A stretch of DNA of 37,261 bases from Scleroderma bovista (GCA_037178675.1 JAYMGJ010000775.1:1-37261), one strand, 5' to 3'. Counted from the first letter of the stretch, positions 1-10,020 are shown. Notes: generated from the letters alone by a model not told the origin. Numbers and translations: made by a program.

Positions 1-339
1 GACAGAAGAACACCTATATTGATCCGACCGACCCTCATCGTAGCCATCTATCGCACAAGAAGACTATCCTGATGCGAGAGATGAATGCCAATGCAGACAG
101 TCATCTATTGCATGAGAACCGCCAAGAAGCAGAAGAAACTGAAGGAATAATGTCAATTGTGGTATGAGAAAGGAATGCACATGTCTGCAGTCCAACTCCC
201 ATACCAGAACGATCAAAGAAGCTGAAGAATTGATGGAGAAATGAAGGAGAAAGAGAAGAAATGATTTTTAGCGCCCAAATGTCATTTTAGGCGCCCAGTG
301 CTGGCATTCCGATATTTTGAATAGCTCCATCGTTTCTGA

Positions 340-735
340 AGCTATCAGGCACATGACTATACCGTCAGAGAGCCTAGAACGTGGTCTATCTGCCTGTCAA
401 GTTCCGACACAAATCTGTTCATTTCCCATGGAGATATTCCCCCCGCACTCCAGACATTCGCTTCATCGCTCACTATGGAGTCTGTATTTTCTCTGGATCA
501 TTTCTCCACTATTGCTGCAGGTCTCCACTATGTCCTGCTCTTAGGACAGCCTCTCCCAGAGTTCCCGTGCACTGCCTGGCACATATCTTCCCAGCCTGCT
601 CCCTCAGTCCCTCTCGTTCTCGGTCAGCGCGTTCTCCTTGTCAGTCCTGCATCAAGGACATACTTTGGTCATCTTAGGTCTATTGTCAAGCTTGAGAAGT
701 CTTCTCTGGTCGTCTCTGTGTCCCCTGAGCCCTGA
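340..735 (+). pseudogene. LTR-resident ORF, copy A (interrupted by a stop)
   Basis: An open frame inside the solo LTR is equivalent to the longer ORF of copy B (33907-34377, minus) and to part of the Copia LTR (12612-12950). In this copy the frame stops at 733-735, where copy B keeps a serine codon (TCA versus TGA). The conserved core includes LGQPLPEFPC, APSVPLVLGQRV and RTYFGHLRSIVKLE. Between this pair and the Copia LTR the amino-acid differences are mostly conservative (Val/Ile, Lys/Arg, Leu/Val), as expected for a protein-coding past. I recognise no domain. Confidence 0.35.
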
Positions 736-1477
736 GCCTATGGTCCCTTCCTCCCAGATACTTGCCATGTCCATCTTCCTCTGTTGTTCATCTCACTTCC
801 CTGGATGTGTCGAATTCAATACTCTATCCACCTCCCTACTTTCAGACAACGTCCCCCAGCACCATGACAGTTATACCCCCACTTTATAGTGCTATTAGGA
901 AGAAGAACCCTCTCTCGTTCTTTTCCAGAAGAGAGCTCGTCAAGGGAGCCCATGGTTGTGCTTCAGTGGCACTAGAACACATGCACTATACCTTAGTGTA
1001 TGCTGACCCCCCAAAAGACCTCTGGACCCCTGGTACCCTTCTTGTGGCTGTTTTGTCTCGGATCAATCCCCCTATTTATCTCAGATCTTCCCCATTGTTG
1101 TCCCATCAAATTCCTGATGGTACACAGCCCCCCATCAAACTTCTTAGGCTGTGCATCAATGACTCCTTCTGCTGTGCAGTGACTCATCCCTTGCTTACTG
1201 ATGCTCTCTTGTCATCAGTATTACTCTATCCCTTTCGCATTTTTGGTATATTACTCAGCTGATGACTCACTCCCTTACCAATCAATCTTGTCATGCAGCT
1301 TACTCATTCCTTTACTCAGCAGCTTATTCATGCTTCCTATGCTTACTCATTCCTGCTTATCCCTTGCTTACTGATCGCTTACAAACCCCTTACAAAGCTC
1401 TTACCAATCCCTTACCAATCCTTGACAAATTCTGCTTACTCCCTTCTCTTTTTGTACTTTAATGCTGTGCCCCCCCA

Positions 1478-1488
1478 TGTATTTAAAC
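1478..1488 (+). promoter_or_regulatory. TATA-like box of solo LTR copy A
   Basis: The ATGTATTTAAA motif is followed about 20 bp later by a GGGCTCAGCCC palindrome, in a place and spacing typical of the U3/R junction of an LTR promoter. The same arrangement is preserved in the inverted copy (TTTAAATACA at 33321-33330) and, as TGTATATAAA, in the Copia LTR at 13711-13720. Confidence 0.5.
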
Positions 1489-2040
1489 CCCTGGGCTCAG
1501 CCCAGTGAGGAGAGACCCAATTGCACAAAATTATCCCTCTCTCAGACTCTCTCAGTCAGTATCCCCTCAGCTCTTTGAGTCTTGTAGGCTTCAGTGAAGG
1601 TCTAAAGACTCTGATATTCAAGTTTTATTCAATCTATTCAAGTCCAAGTATTTCTCTAGGCTCAAGCGGAGTCTAGCCTGTCTATCCTTCATATCCTATT
1701 GCTTCTGGACGTCAGGAGCCCCCTTGCCCCTTTGCTGCACCAACCTCTAGGTGTAGTACTGCTACTTCAGTCCCAGTCACCCCAATCCCCGCTTTGACAC
1801 TTCCTAGGCTTTAGGAAGAGTCCAGACCCCTATCCCCTTTGTCACCTATTGCTCCTGTACCCCAGGAGTATCCTGCATCATCGTCTGCATCACCCTGTTG
1901 GTGTAGATCCCCTTTCCCCCTCCTCAGCATATCCTCTCTGGACACCGCGGAGGTAAACCACCACTCGCACTTTTTCGTAGTCCTTTGTTGGTGTTGTGTT
2001 TGGGTTATTACTCCGACCCAAATCCACACTTTGACTCACA

Positions 2041-3027
2041 CCGCTGCATCCGCTGCAATCTGTTGATTCACTGAGCTGCTTTGCTCTCTATTACAAAACG
2101 TACCTCAACACTCAGATCCCCCTCGCTCTCTTTCAAGTCTCGTCATATCATGGTCTGAGGTACGTACACTGTATTTGTATTAGCCCCTAATGAACTCTTT
2201 GACCTCAGTCAACCACTACTACCAGTATTCACTTGCCAACTTGCCTCTTGCCTATGTTCAGCATTGTCTCGTGGCCCACCTTCGTATTTCTGAACTTTTT
2301 GGAGTTGGCTTCATGCCGCTCAAAGATCAGAAGTCGACTTTGAGTCGCTTCAGATCGCACTCAGTTGACTTTGCGTCACTGAGGTCGCCCCGGTGCCACC
2401 TCGAGTCACATTGAGAACCAGTGGAGTGCAAGACCAGGAGGAGCATTCCTTTCCCATCCCCCGGAGTTGAGAGAACCTTTGCCATTCAATTTACTATCCT
2501 TCAACAATATTATTAATTGAAGGTTCGTCTTCCATCATCCTCAAGGCATCACATCGTTGACCTCTTTTTTTTTTTTGAATGAGTCATATTCTTCTTTGAG
2601 CAATTGAAGTCTTCATCCACATCATTACCACTACCAGTACATTTCACTCGCCAACTTTCCCCTCCTCGCCTCTTGTCTATGTTCAACATCGTCTTGTGGC
2701 CCGCCTTCATATCTCTGGACTTTTTGGAGTTGGCTTCACGCTGCTCAAAGATTCAAAGATCAGAGGTTGACTTCGAGTCGCTTCAGATCACACTCAGTCG
2801 ACTTCGCGTCACTGGGGTCACCCCGGTGCCACCTCAAGTCACATCGAGAACCAGTGGAGTGCAAGACCAGGAGGAGCATTCTGTTCCCGTCCCCCGGAGT
2901 TGAGAGAACCTTCACCATTACTATCCTTCAACGATATTATTTAAAGGTCCGTTTTCTATCATATTCAAGGCATCGCGCTGTTGACCTCTTTTTTTGTTTG
3001 TTTTTGAACGAGTCATTTTTTTGTTGT
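2041..3027 (+). repeat. Repeat family R1, copy 1 (two tandem units)
   Basis: The segment contains two diverged ~420 bp units (about 2190-2600 and 2604-3027). Each carries the same succession: a TTTTTGGAGTTGGCTTCA block, a GAGTCGCTTCAGATC block, GGTCGCCCCGGTGCCACCT, AACCAGTGGAGTGCAAGACC, CCCCCGGAGTTGAGAGAACC and a poly-T tract followed by GAATGAGTCAT. Reverse-complement copies lie at 8330-9150, and another plus-strand copy is at 9403-10020. No reading frame is shared among copies. The family is unrecognised; it could be a non-autonomous element or part of an LTR. Confidence 0.65.
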
Positions 3028-3628
3028 TGAAATCTAGTAACCATTTTGTCATTGTTCAATCACAGAACTATTTGGCATACCCAACATTTTGTCTTTGCAT
3101 TTACTGCTGTAAAGTAATACAAACTTATGAATGACAACAAATTCAAGTTACTATCACTACATGATTCATAATTCCTCGTCAGGAGCTACCCTCCAACTGT
3201 TGACGTCTCTGGCCTCTTCGGAGTTCCGGGTATGATGGGGAAGTGCTCCCATTACATGTGGTATGATGGCAGGGATATGAAATGGAACTAGGTTGACTGG
3301 GGCTGGACCTAATAACTCAGGATAGTATATGTTTCCCAGCTGAAAATCATTGGTGATATCATATATCCAATCCGGGATGTGGTGAAGCTTCAGGCCTTTT
3401 ACAGTGGTTGGAAGTTTACCAGGAGGGGATACTGTCCTTCCCAAGGTTAACATTGTCCAAAAGGCATCAGTGGCATCTGTGTCGTCACAGCACCAATCCG
3501 ATAATTGCAGTCACTGAAAGTCGGTGCCTCGTAATGCCCTTTTCAATTCATAGTAGGTGGATGCTGTAACTCGTAGCATCAGTAGGTTTTCATCATTATA
3601 AGTCAATGTCCCAAAGCTCACAGCGATG
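3028..3628 (+). repeat. Inverted segmental duplication, left arm
   Basis: This arm is the reverse complement of 5684-6229, beginning at TGAAATCTAGTAACC. It carries the last intron and final exon of an F-box-like gene (about 3031-3110, plus orientation), whose full version is at 6145-7162, followed by the C-terminal half of a convergent gene on the minus strand. The left arm has 54 nt more than the right arm, inside the coding part (about 3380-3430), and the extra bases keep the frame. The arm joins R1 directly on its left. Confidence 0.8.
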
Positions 3629-3913
3629 AGAATTCCACCCAAATGGCAAATTATCTTCACTTTTATGGGTGTCAATATCATATGACAGGCCATATGTACC
3701 CTCTGGTGAGTCCAGAAGGTCCAAGTAGATAGCATGCGCAGCAAGAGGAAAATCATCATCCATGATAGTGCGGTGATCAGCCTGGTCTGGGATGACTCGC
3801 CGAGTGGTCGCTGAGTCTTGAGTACCTATATATACGACTCCTGGCATTGATACTACAAGGGGATACTTGCGAGATGGGCTCTTGCAGCCAACTATGGAAA
3901 TCACGCAACCCAC
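3166..3913 (-). pseudogene. Unrecognised protein gene (G), broken
   Basis: Reading leftward from an ATG at 3913, the protein starts MGCVISIVGCKSPSRK and continues through acidic stretches (IMDDDFPLAAHAIYLDLL). It changes frame near 3625, then runs through FGTLTYNDENLLMLR and YYELKRALRG to a TGA at 3511-3513. After that stop the same frame continues to DVNSWRVAPDEEL and a TAA at 3166. The TGA at 3511 corresponds to CGA in the duplicate at about 5790, so it is a nonsense change by C-to-T. The frame change near 3625 coincides with the edge of the duplicated segment and may be an unmodelled intron. I know of no domain. It is probably an old host or transposon-carried gene. Confidence 0.5.
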
Positions 3914-4620
3914 AAGAGAATCGGGATAGAATCTTGTACTATCACTTCATGCAATTGTTACCGATGACCCCAGAGCTCCAGTCACAGGCTATAAAATATA
4001 CACTTATGCAATGTACGGTAAATCCCGACTCCGTCCTTTCTCCTCCCATCATGCCCCGTGAGACTAGTTCACACAAGAGGCTGTCTGCAATGCCTACTCG
4101 CAGTTCTTTGTGCCTGCACAACACACCTCAGCTGCTGGATTGCCCAGCCAGCAAATTTACTCCACTCAGCAACGTCGACATGGACGAAATGGCAGCCCAG
4201 ACACTGCAATACATCGACGCACTTAACGACTATGCGTCAGCTGTTCAAGGCCACCCAGAACATGCAGCTGTGTATCAGCGTATTTTGGATGAACAGCAGG
4301 TCTTGTCACCAGGTACAAGGTGGTCATCGCTTGACCATCTGGGTCAGAACAAGTTACGATACAAGATGGAGGACATCATCCTGCATCTTGCCATGGCAGT
4401 AGACGAGTACGTGCCCTGTCAAACTGTTGGCTTTTCTGATAATTGGGATCCTAGTCATCTCAAGAGTTGTTTCGCTGCGAATACTCTACTACTTTTGCAG
4501 CACCATATCCTTAATGGTCTTCCTCCTGACCAGTCACATAGGATTGATAACAAAATAAACAAACTTATGTCAATTCTTTCATGTTCGACATCTGAAAGCA
4601 TAACACTGATTCAACAATAG
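3847..4620 (+). CDS. Hypothetical protein
   Basis: The open frame of up to 257 codons has protein-like composition from about codon 60 onward (VDMDEMAAQTLQYIDAL, GHPEHAAVYQRILDEQQ, KMEDIILHLAMAVDEYV). The first part overlaps gene G on the opposite strand and is probably not coding, so the true start may be near 4051 or an upstream exon. No signal peptide or membrane segment is seen, and no domain is recognised. The next open frame (4655-5024) begins 35 bp after the stop and might be a further exon of the same gene, but I could not find a convincing intron joining them. Confidence 0.4.
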   Translation: MILQGDTCEMGSCSQLWKSRNPQENRDRILYYHFMQLLPMTPELQSQAIKYTLMQCTVNPDSVLSPPIMPRETSSHKRLSAMPTRSSLCLHNTPQLLDCPASKFTPLSNVDMDEMAAQTLQYIDALNDYASAVQGHPEHAAVYQRILDEQQVLSPGTRWSSLDHLGQNKLRYKMEDIILHLAMAVDEYVPCQTVGFSDNWDPSHLKSCFAANTLLLLQHHILNGLPPDQSHRIDNKINKLMSILSCSTSESITLIQQ

Positions 4621-4654
4621 GGCTGAATGAAGGCATGCAAAGTATTCTGGGCGA

Positions 4655-5024
4655 ATGACTCAAAGTCGCCCTCTTGTGCTAGGGCGGCTGCCAGTTTTGC
4701 TTAGACCACAAACAGTTCACCTGGGTGATAGTATCTCCCCAGATGTTGTGGATACTTTGATGGACTCCCTGCCTGTTTGTGAAATTATTGGCCAGCTATT
4801 CTACTCCCACGAGGATGATGCCTATTTTCGTGTTCATGGCGTTGAAGCTGCCACTTCGGACATGTCAGATGGATTCCTGTTTACAATCCAGCATGAAAAT
4901 GCACGGTATGGTGTCTGATCAATATATTGTTATTACTTTATTTACCTACCATACCAGTGGCCGTGATCTCATTGACCCCAATGACTTAAAGGCGATGTTG
5001 GGCGATGGCAGAGTTGTGCAATGA
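4655..5024 (+). CDS. Hypothetical protein, two exons
   Basis: Exon 1 runs from the ATG at 4655 to about 4904. It is joined by a GTATGG...ACCAG intron of ~53 bp to exon 2, which ends at the TGA of 5022-5024. Splicing replaces a short run-off end with GRDLIDPNDLKAMLGDGRVVQ-like acidic sequence, so the intron is plausible. Features include LRPQTVHLGDSISPDVVDT and an acidic SHEDDAYFRVHG stretch. No family is recognised. It may belong with the upstream 3847-4620 frame. The 100 bp after the stop hold nothing recognisable. Confidence 0.4.
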
Positions 5025-5159
5025 AACAACTAGTGGTGTGCCTACTATATTGTACTTGTAACACACTTGTATCTCAAATATTCTGTATGTGATGTTGACG
5101 GTCAGCTGCAATGTCGTGACTCGGTGCAAGGAAAAAAAGTGAACCCCACCCCAAAACTT

Positions 5160-5672
5160 GAATAGCCATATGTGAACTTTTTGGAAATGTGTTCAATGGA
5201 GTCGCCCTTTGCTCGAATCCAATGGTGTACAAACCGATGTTCTGAGTCAAAATTACTTTTCAAATTGCAATGCCACATGGAGCCAGGAGTTTGGGAATGT
5301 GTTTGATGGAGCCCCACCAATTCAATGCTATACTCCACAATGACTTCAAGGGTAGTATCAACTGAGTACATTTTGTCATTGAACAGACCAGTTGGAATGT
5401 TCCAAGTCAGAATTACTTTCAAATTGCAACGTCTGTGAGTCACATGGAACCAGGAGTTCGGGAATGTGTTCAATGGAGCCTCACCACAATTCGGACATCA
5501 AGGGTACTGATCAGACCACCAATCGTAACATTTCAAACCCGGCCATAATGTTTTAGGTTTCTACATGATGAGTCACCACAGATAGGAACGTTCCGACTTG
5601 GAATTACTTTCAAATTGCAACATCTGTGAGTCACATGGAACCAGGAGTTCGGGAATGTGTTCAATGGAGCCA
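5160..5672 (+). repeat. Spaced direct repeats (~80 bp units) upstream of the duplicated arm
   Basis: Three clear units (about 5234-5313, 5399-5482, 5590-5672) and one partial unit (about 5160-5200) share AATTACTTTCAAATTGCAA, then CACATGGAACCAGGAGTT, then GGGAATGTGTTCAATGGAGC. Units are separated by 85-110 bp of unrelated sequence, so this is a spaced rather than a head-to-tail array. The last unit ends within about 12 bp of the right arm of the inverted duplication at 5684. Confidence 0.7.
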
Positions 5673-5683
5673 TTCTCATCACT

Positions 5684-6229
5684 GTGAGCTTTGGGACATT
5701 GACTTATAATGATGAAAACCTACTGATGCTATGAGTTACAACATCCACCTACTATGAATTGAAAAGGGCATTACGGGGCGCCAACTTTCGGCGACTGCAA
5801 TTATCAGGTTGGTGCTGTGACGACACAGATGCCGCTGATGCCTTTTGGACAATGTTAACCTTGGGAAGGACAGTCCACATCCCAGATTGGATATATGATA
5901 TCACCGATGATTTTCAGCTGGGAAACATATACTATCCTGAGTTATTAGGTCCAGCCCCAGTCAACCTAGTTCCATTTCATATCCCTGCCATCATACCACA
6001 TGTAATGGGAGCACTTCCCCATCATACCCGGAACTCTGAAGAGGCCAGAGACGTCAACAGTTGGAGGGTAGCTCCTGATGAGGAATTATGAATCATGTAG
6101 TGATAGTAACTTGAATTTGTTGTCATTCATAAGTTTGTATTACTTTACAGCAGTAAATGCAAAGACAAAATGTTGGGTATGCCAAATAGTTCTGTGATTG
6201 AACAATGACAAAATGGTTACTAGATTTCA
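5684..6229 (-). repeat. Inverted segmental duplication, right arm
   Basis: Reverse-complement match to 3028-3628. The outer boundary lies inside the last intron of the F-box-like gene (TAGATTTCA at 6221-6229) and the inner boundary inside the coding part of gene G. Because the F-box gene is continuous across the outer boundary here, this arm is probably the source locus and the left arm the copy for that gene. For gene G the left arm is the longer one, so the order of events is not simple. Confidence 0.8.
5685..6091 (+). pseudogene. 3' fragment of gene G (duplicate)
   Basis: This carries the C-terminal half of gene G in the opposite orientation, ending in the same DVNSWRVAPDEEL and TAA-class stop at 6091. 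It has a TGA at 5732-5734 where the left copy keeps CGA (complement at 3571-3573), while it keeps CGA where the left copy has TGA. It also lacks 54 in-frame nt (the residues between LGRTV and HIPDWIYD). It has no 5' half, so it is a fragment. It faces the F-box-like gene tail to tail. Confidence 0.6.
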
Positions 6230-7162
6230 TGAGCACCCAACAAAATATAATCAGCTTACCTTCATTATCCTCTCGCCATCGAACGACCTGCTCCGCAGCT
6301 TCCCAAAAACTACTCACAGGCTCAGTGAATTCAGTAAAAGAGGCTGAATTGAACACAATGATGCGACGATCCACGAGATTTCGCTGTATCAACTGTGAAT
6401 AGATCTCCTGGGACGTGTGGTAGTTTATCCGCCATAACACCACTACCTGCAGCCTCAGAAGGCGCTCAAGTATCAATACGAGGACTTCAATGTAGGTTGT
6501 ATGTTGCCCAGGGGGGGCGGAAGTGGAAGGATAGGTGTGTTAGCTGAGATTGGAGTTCATGAAGGCCAATGTGAAGGCCTCGCTGCGCTACCCAGCCATT
6601 TGAAAGATGAAGGTGTTCAACACGTTGCAATAGAGTTAACTTAGGAAGAAAGACGTGAGGATTGCAGAAGGCAGATGCAAGGTCCATACATAATGCAGTT
6701 GGCCATAACTTGAAATCATGGAGTGGTTCAAGTAAAGGGTTCTCAGTATCTGGTAAGTTAGCAATGATTTGCAGGTTCAACTCCTGCAGTCCTTGACATA
6801 GTCGAAGGATACCTGCTCCTCGTTCAGGGGAAACTGAAGGCCGGAGGTGCAGTACTTTAACCACTCTTTTGGCAAAATCAGGACGAGGCTGTATGGATGA
6901 TAGGAACTGCTTGGCCATTTCCTCACTGCAGACATCAACTACCCAGTATAAGATTGGCTCTAGCCTGCATTTAAATAGTCAATCACTGGAACAGAAATAC
7001 CAGAGACGCTCGTACTCACCAATAGTGAACGCACTTTGAAATAAGTAGGTAACTTGAAATTTTTGACCCAGGGAGCGCGATTGTCCGAAAAATGATTTCA
7101 TGTTCAAGTTCATCGGGCAACCATGACTCGGAAAACTTTAGTTTAGAGAGAACAGGACTCAT
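6145..7162 (-). CDS. F-box/LRR-like protein, three exons, one frameshift
   Basis: Exon 1 runs from the ATG at 7162 to 7020, exon 2 from 6964 to 6260, and exon 3 from 6191 to the TAA at 6145. Both introns (54 and 68 bp) are GT-AG, and splicing restores W-L-E-P-I-L-Y across the first junction. The N-terminus (SWLPDELEHEIIFRTIAL) resembles the degenerate F-box of agaricomycete proteins. The middle has leucine-rich strands (VLHLRPSVSPERG, LQELNLQIIANL, LPKLTLLQRVEHLHLS). The C-terminal part ends in SFWEAAEQVVRWREDNE, a common tail in such proteins. A single-base shift near 6487 separates the ATYNLH end of one frame from EVLVLILERLLRL of the next, so the gene may be inactive or the base may be an error. 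The family assignment is from general resemblance only. Confidence 0.6.
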
Positions 7163-7586
7163 TATGTTAGAGACAAGAGTTTGAGTGGATTTAGTTGCAC
7201 TTCTACCTCTGAGTGAAGCTGGGCGATATACTCCACAACTCGATTACACAGCCACTGTGGATAGACATTTCGGAACTGTGAGTCATCATTGGTGATGAGG
7301 TGATGGTCCAAATTGGAAATACATACTATGGCACGAGGCCCTGGAGAGCTGGGGATCAAGAGCTGGTGGAGCTACACCAAATGCCAATGATGAATAAAAA
7401 CTCCCATAAGGCATGCCATAAGACCGGCATTTCCTGAAGAAGCATGAAAGGTCAAAGTTCGGGATCAGGATTGAATGAGAAAGGGAAAAGTTGTTGAGTG
7501 GTGAAGGTGATCGTTGAGAATGGTAAACATACTGCTTGGTTATCCAATAAAATGAGGCATGTTGCCTCAAACCGAGCACCAACAAC
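7163..7586. other. Upstream region of the F-box-like gene, no confident gene
   Basis: Two minus-strand open frames (7359-7162 and 7585-7286) overlap in different frames. The first reads plausibly (SNLDHHLITNDDSQ, YIAQLHSEVEVQLNPL) and could be an upstream exon or a decayed gene. The second would run in frame across the MITE insertion site at 7579-7586. I cannot support either as a gene. Confidence 0.3.
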
Positions 7587-8135
7587 TAGAGTTTTAAAGT
7601 CCAGTCCAGTCCGGTTTTTTTGCCTTTTTTGGAAATGGACTGGACTGGACTGCTTTGGGAAGCCTGTGAATGGTTCATGGACTGCTTAAAGACTGGTCCA
7701 AAGCAGTTGCAACCGGTTTTTCAAAAAACCGGTCCAAAACCACTCAAAAACTGGTCCAAACCACTAAAAAACCAGGTTTTTTGCATTTTATTGATGTTTT
7801 TCACATCAAAGGTGTGTCAGATAGCATCTAAATACTATGTATACACTGTAGGAATTAGATACAAGTCATTACATATTTATCTGTGCCATACTTCATCTAA
7901 AAAGATCAATTTTACACCCCTTAAGACCCACTGCAGGCCAAAATTAGCCTGTAATATAGGGGGTTTTCTACCATATATGTATTGCTTACATAATGCGGTT
8001 GCAACTGGTTGCAACTGGTCTTTTTCATCATTCCCAAAAGTAGGCAACTGGCAACTGCAGTCCAGTTGTGACTGGTCCGGTCCAGTCCGGTTTCCAGTCT
8101 TTTTGCAGTCCTATGGACTGGACTTTAAAACTCTA
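7587..8135. mobile_element. hAT-type MITE, 549 bp, with 8-bp TSD
   Basis: The element starts TAGAGTTTTAAAGTCCAGTC and ends in the perfect reverse complement; the terminal inverted repeat is 22 bp. It is flanked by an exact 8-bp target duplication CCAACAAC at 7579-7586 and 8136-8143. An 8-bp TSD and TAGAG-type termini fit the hAT superfamily. Inside are subterminal motif clusters on both sides (CCAGTCCAGTCCGG, repeated CTGGTCCAAA and AAACCGG, tandem GGTTGCAACT), probably transposase-binding sites. There is no coding capacity, so it depends on a transposase elsewhere. Confidence 0.92.
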
Positions 8136-8329
8136 CCAACAACCATGATCCAGATAGTAATCCAGGTGTTGAATCCGTCAATGCCAGCGTAGAGTAGCGG
8201 TTCTGAAGAGAATACTTACTATGTGCGCCGGGACTACTAACTAGGCTGATTATGACTTGAAGTCCTTCCAGAATGAAACAACTACATCCGGGCAGAGGAG
8301 GTACACCCCTCAAGGTCTTGAACCCCACT

Positions 8330-9150
8330 GATACACTGATACTCGATGCGAGGTGGCACCGGGGCGACCTCAGTGATGTGAAGTCAACTCCAAAAAGTCC
8401 AGGGATACGAAGGCGGGCCACGAGACGCTTTTGAACGTAGGCAAGAGGTGAGGAGGGAAAAGTTGGCGAGTGAGTACTGGTACTAGTGGTAATGATGCGG
8501 ATGAAAACCTCGATTGCTAGTAATTGAAGTGGCAATGACAAAAAAATGACTCATTCAAAAACAAAACAAAAAAAAAGAGGTCAATGGCATGATGCCTTGA
8601 ATATGATAGAAAATGGACCTTTAAATAATATCGTTGAAGGATAGTAACAGTGAAGGTTCTCTCAACTCCAGGGGACGGGAAAGGAATGCTCCTCCTGGTC
8701 TTGCACTCCACTGGTTCTCGATGCGACTCGAGGTGGCACCGGGGCAACCTCAGTGATGCGAAGTCGACTGAGTGCGATCTGAAGCAACTTGAAGTCAACT
8801 TCTGATCTTTGAGCAGCATGAAGCCAACTCCAAAAAGTTTGGAAATACGAAGGCGGGCCACAAGACAATGCTGAACATAGGCAAGAAGGGGCTAATACAA
8901 ATACGGTGTACGTACCTCAGATCATGATATGACAAGACTTGAAATAGAGCAAGGGGGATCTGAGTGTTGAGGTACATTTCGTAATAGAGAGCAAAGCAGC
9001 TCAGTGAATCGACAGATTGCAGCGGACACAGCAGACGACGTGAGGAGTGAGAGCAGCGAGTGATAGCAGAGGGAGAAGCCGGGTGGAGTGACCAAGTTGC
9101 AAGGACAACTTTGGCACAAAGAGTAGTTGAAATGAAATGAAATGACAGTA
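8330..9150 (-). repeat. Repeat family R1, copy 2 (inverted)
   Basis: This is the reverse complement of R1 copy 1. It contains one full unit (about 8862-8520) and one partial unit (about 8480-8330), plus a flank (about 8890-9060) matching 2041-2190. The match to the 2041 flank includes GTACGTACCTCAGA and CAGATTGCAGCGGA, showing that solo LTR copy A landed inside an R1 element. The stretch 8144-8329 between the MITE and R1 carries no recognisable feature. Confidence 0.65.
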
Positions 9151-9402
9151 GAGATATGGGTTCAAACGTTCAGGTCCAAACAAGACCTAACCTCAGTCTC
9201 GTGACTTCGATTATGTTTTTGGAAATTGCCAATCACGTGCACATTACACCGCCAATCACCAGCCTTGCCACAAAGACATGCTCACTTCTGCTCCCTCCTC
9301 CTCAATCCACCATACGTCTTTCCGTCTTGCACCATTGTGCACCTCACCACATCCTCTCACGTCAAGATCCCATGCACCTACCTCAACACCCCTGGTTCCG
9401 GG

Positions 9403-10020
9403 TTGGCTTCGTGCCGCTCACTGACCTGTAGCTGACTTCGCGTCACCTCAGGTTGCACTCTGTTGACTCTGCGTCACTGAGGTCTCCCTGGCACCACCTT
9501 GTGCACCTTGTGCCATCATATCGGGACTTTCATTGGCCATGAGTTGAACATCAAGCTTAGTCATGATCTACTAACTTCAACTTTCATCGTGGCACCCTCA
9601 GACTTCATTGAATTTCAACTTGCCAAGCCCGAGCTGGAGCTTCCTTGTCTGCAACACCGTCATCCAGTGCTAGTAACTTACCATCCATTCAATTCTCACT
9701 CAGTATGAAGATTCTTGCCGCCTTTCAAGACTATTTCTTGCCCCTTCCATTGAGCTAGCTTCATGCCGCTCAAAGATAAGAAGTTGACTTTGAGTCACTT
9801 CAGGTCACACTCGGTTGACTTCGCATCACTGAGGTCGCCCCGGTGTCACTTCGGATTGAGCACTAGTGTGGTTCAAGACCTCAATGAGCATTCCTTTCCC
9901 ATCCCCCGGAGTTGAGAGGACCTTTAATCCAAGGTTTGTTTTCTGTCATCTTCGAATCAAGGCATCATGTTGTTGACCTCTTTCTTTGAATGGGTCATAT
10001 TTTTTATTGCCACTTCAATT
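9403..10020 (+). repeat. Repeat family R1, copy 3 (diverged)
   Basis: Two R1-like blocks (about 9403-9500 and 9754-9990) show the same GCTTCRTGCCGCTCA, GACTTCGCRTCACTGAGGTC, CCCCCGGAGTTGAGAG and TTGTTGACCTCTTTC landmarks as copies 1 and 2, but with more substitutions. About 250 bp of unrelated sequence separates the blocks. The preceding 9151-9402 interval shows no gene or repeat I recognise. Confidence 0.55.

Larger units (their letters stand above)
1..2040 (+). mobile_element. Solo LTR, ~2 kb family, copy A (5' end outside window)
   Basis: This stretch is nearly identical, in inverted orientation, to 32769-34812, apart from small indels such as a ~56 bp segment near 1240-1295 that is absent from the other copy. 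It ends in CTTTGACTCACA at 2040, matching the terminus of the other copy, so the right boundary is well supported. It has LTR hallmarks: a TATA-like ATGTATTTAAA near 1478, runs of short CTTACCAATC/CTTACTCATTC motifs upstream of it, and no internal retroelement region on its right. The sequence to the right is repeat R1, so this copy is a solo LTR inserted into R1. The first ~30 bp of the LTR lie left of the window. The Copia-associated LTR at 12612-14230 is a diverged relative. Confidence 0.8.

Noticed and set aside
762..1262. 166-codon frame in solo LTR copy A and its counterpart at 33638-33994
   Set aside because: It crosses the low-complexity U3 region and is not recognisable in the Copia LTR; only the 340-735-type frame is conserved across all three copies.
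8125..8541. 138-codon minus-strand frame next to the MITE as a gene
   Set aside because: Most of it lies in the R1 repeat, whose other copies do not preserve the frame.
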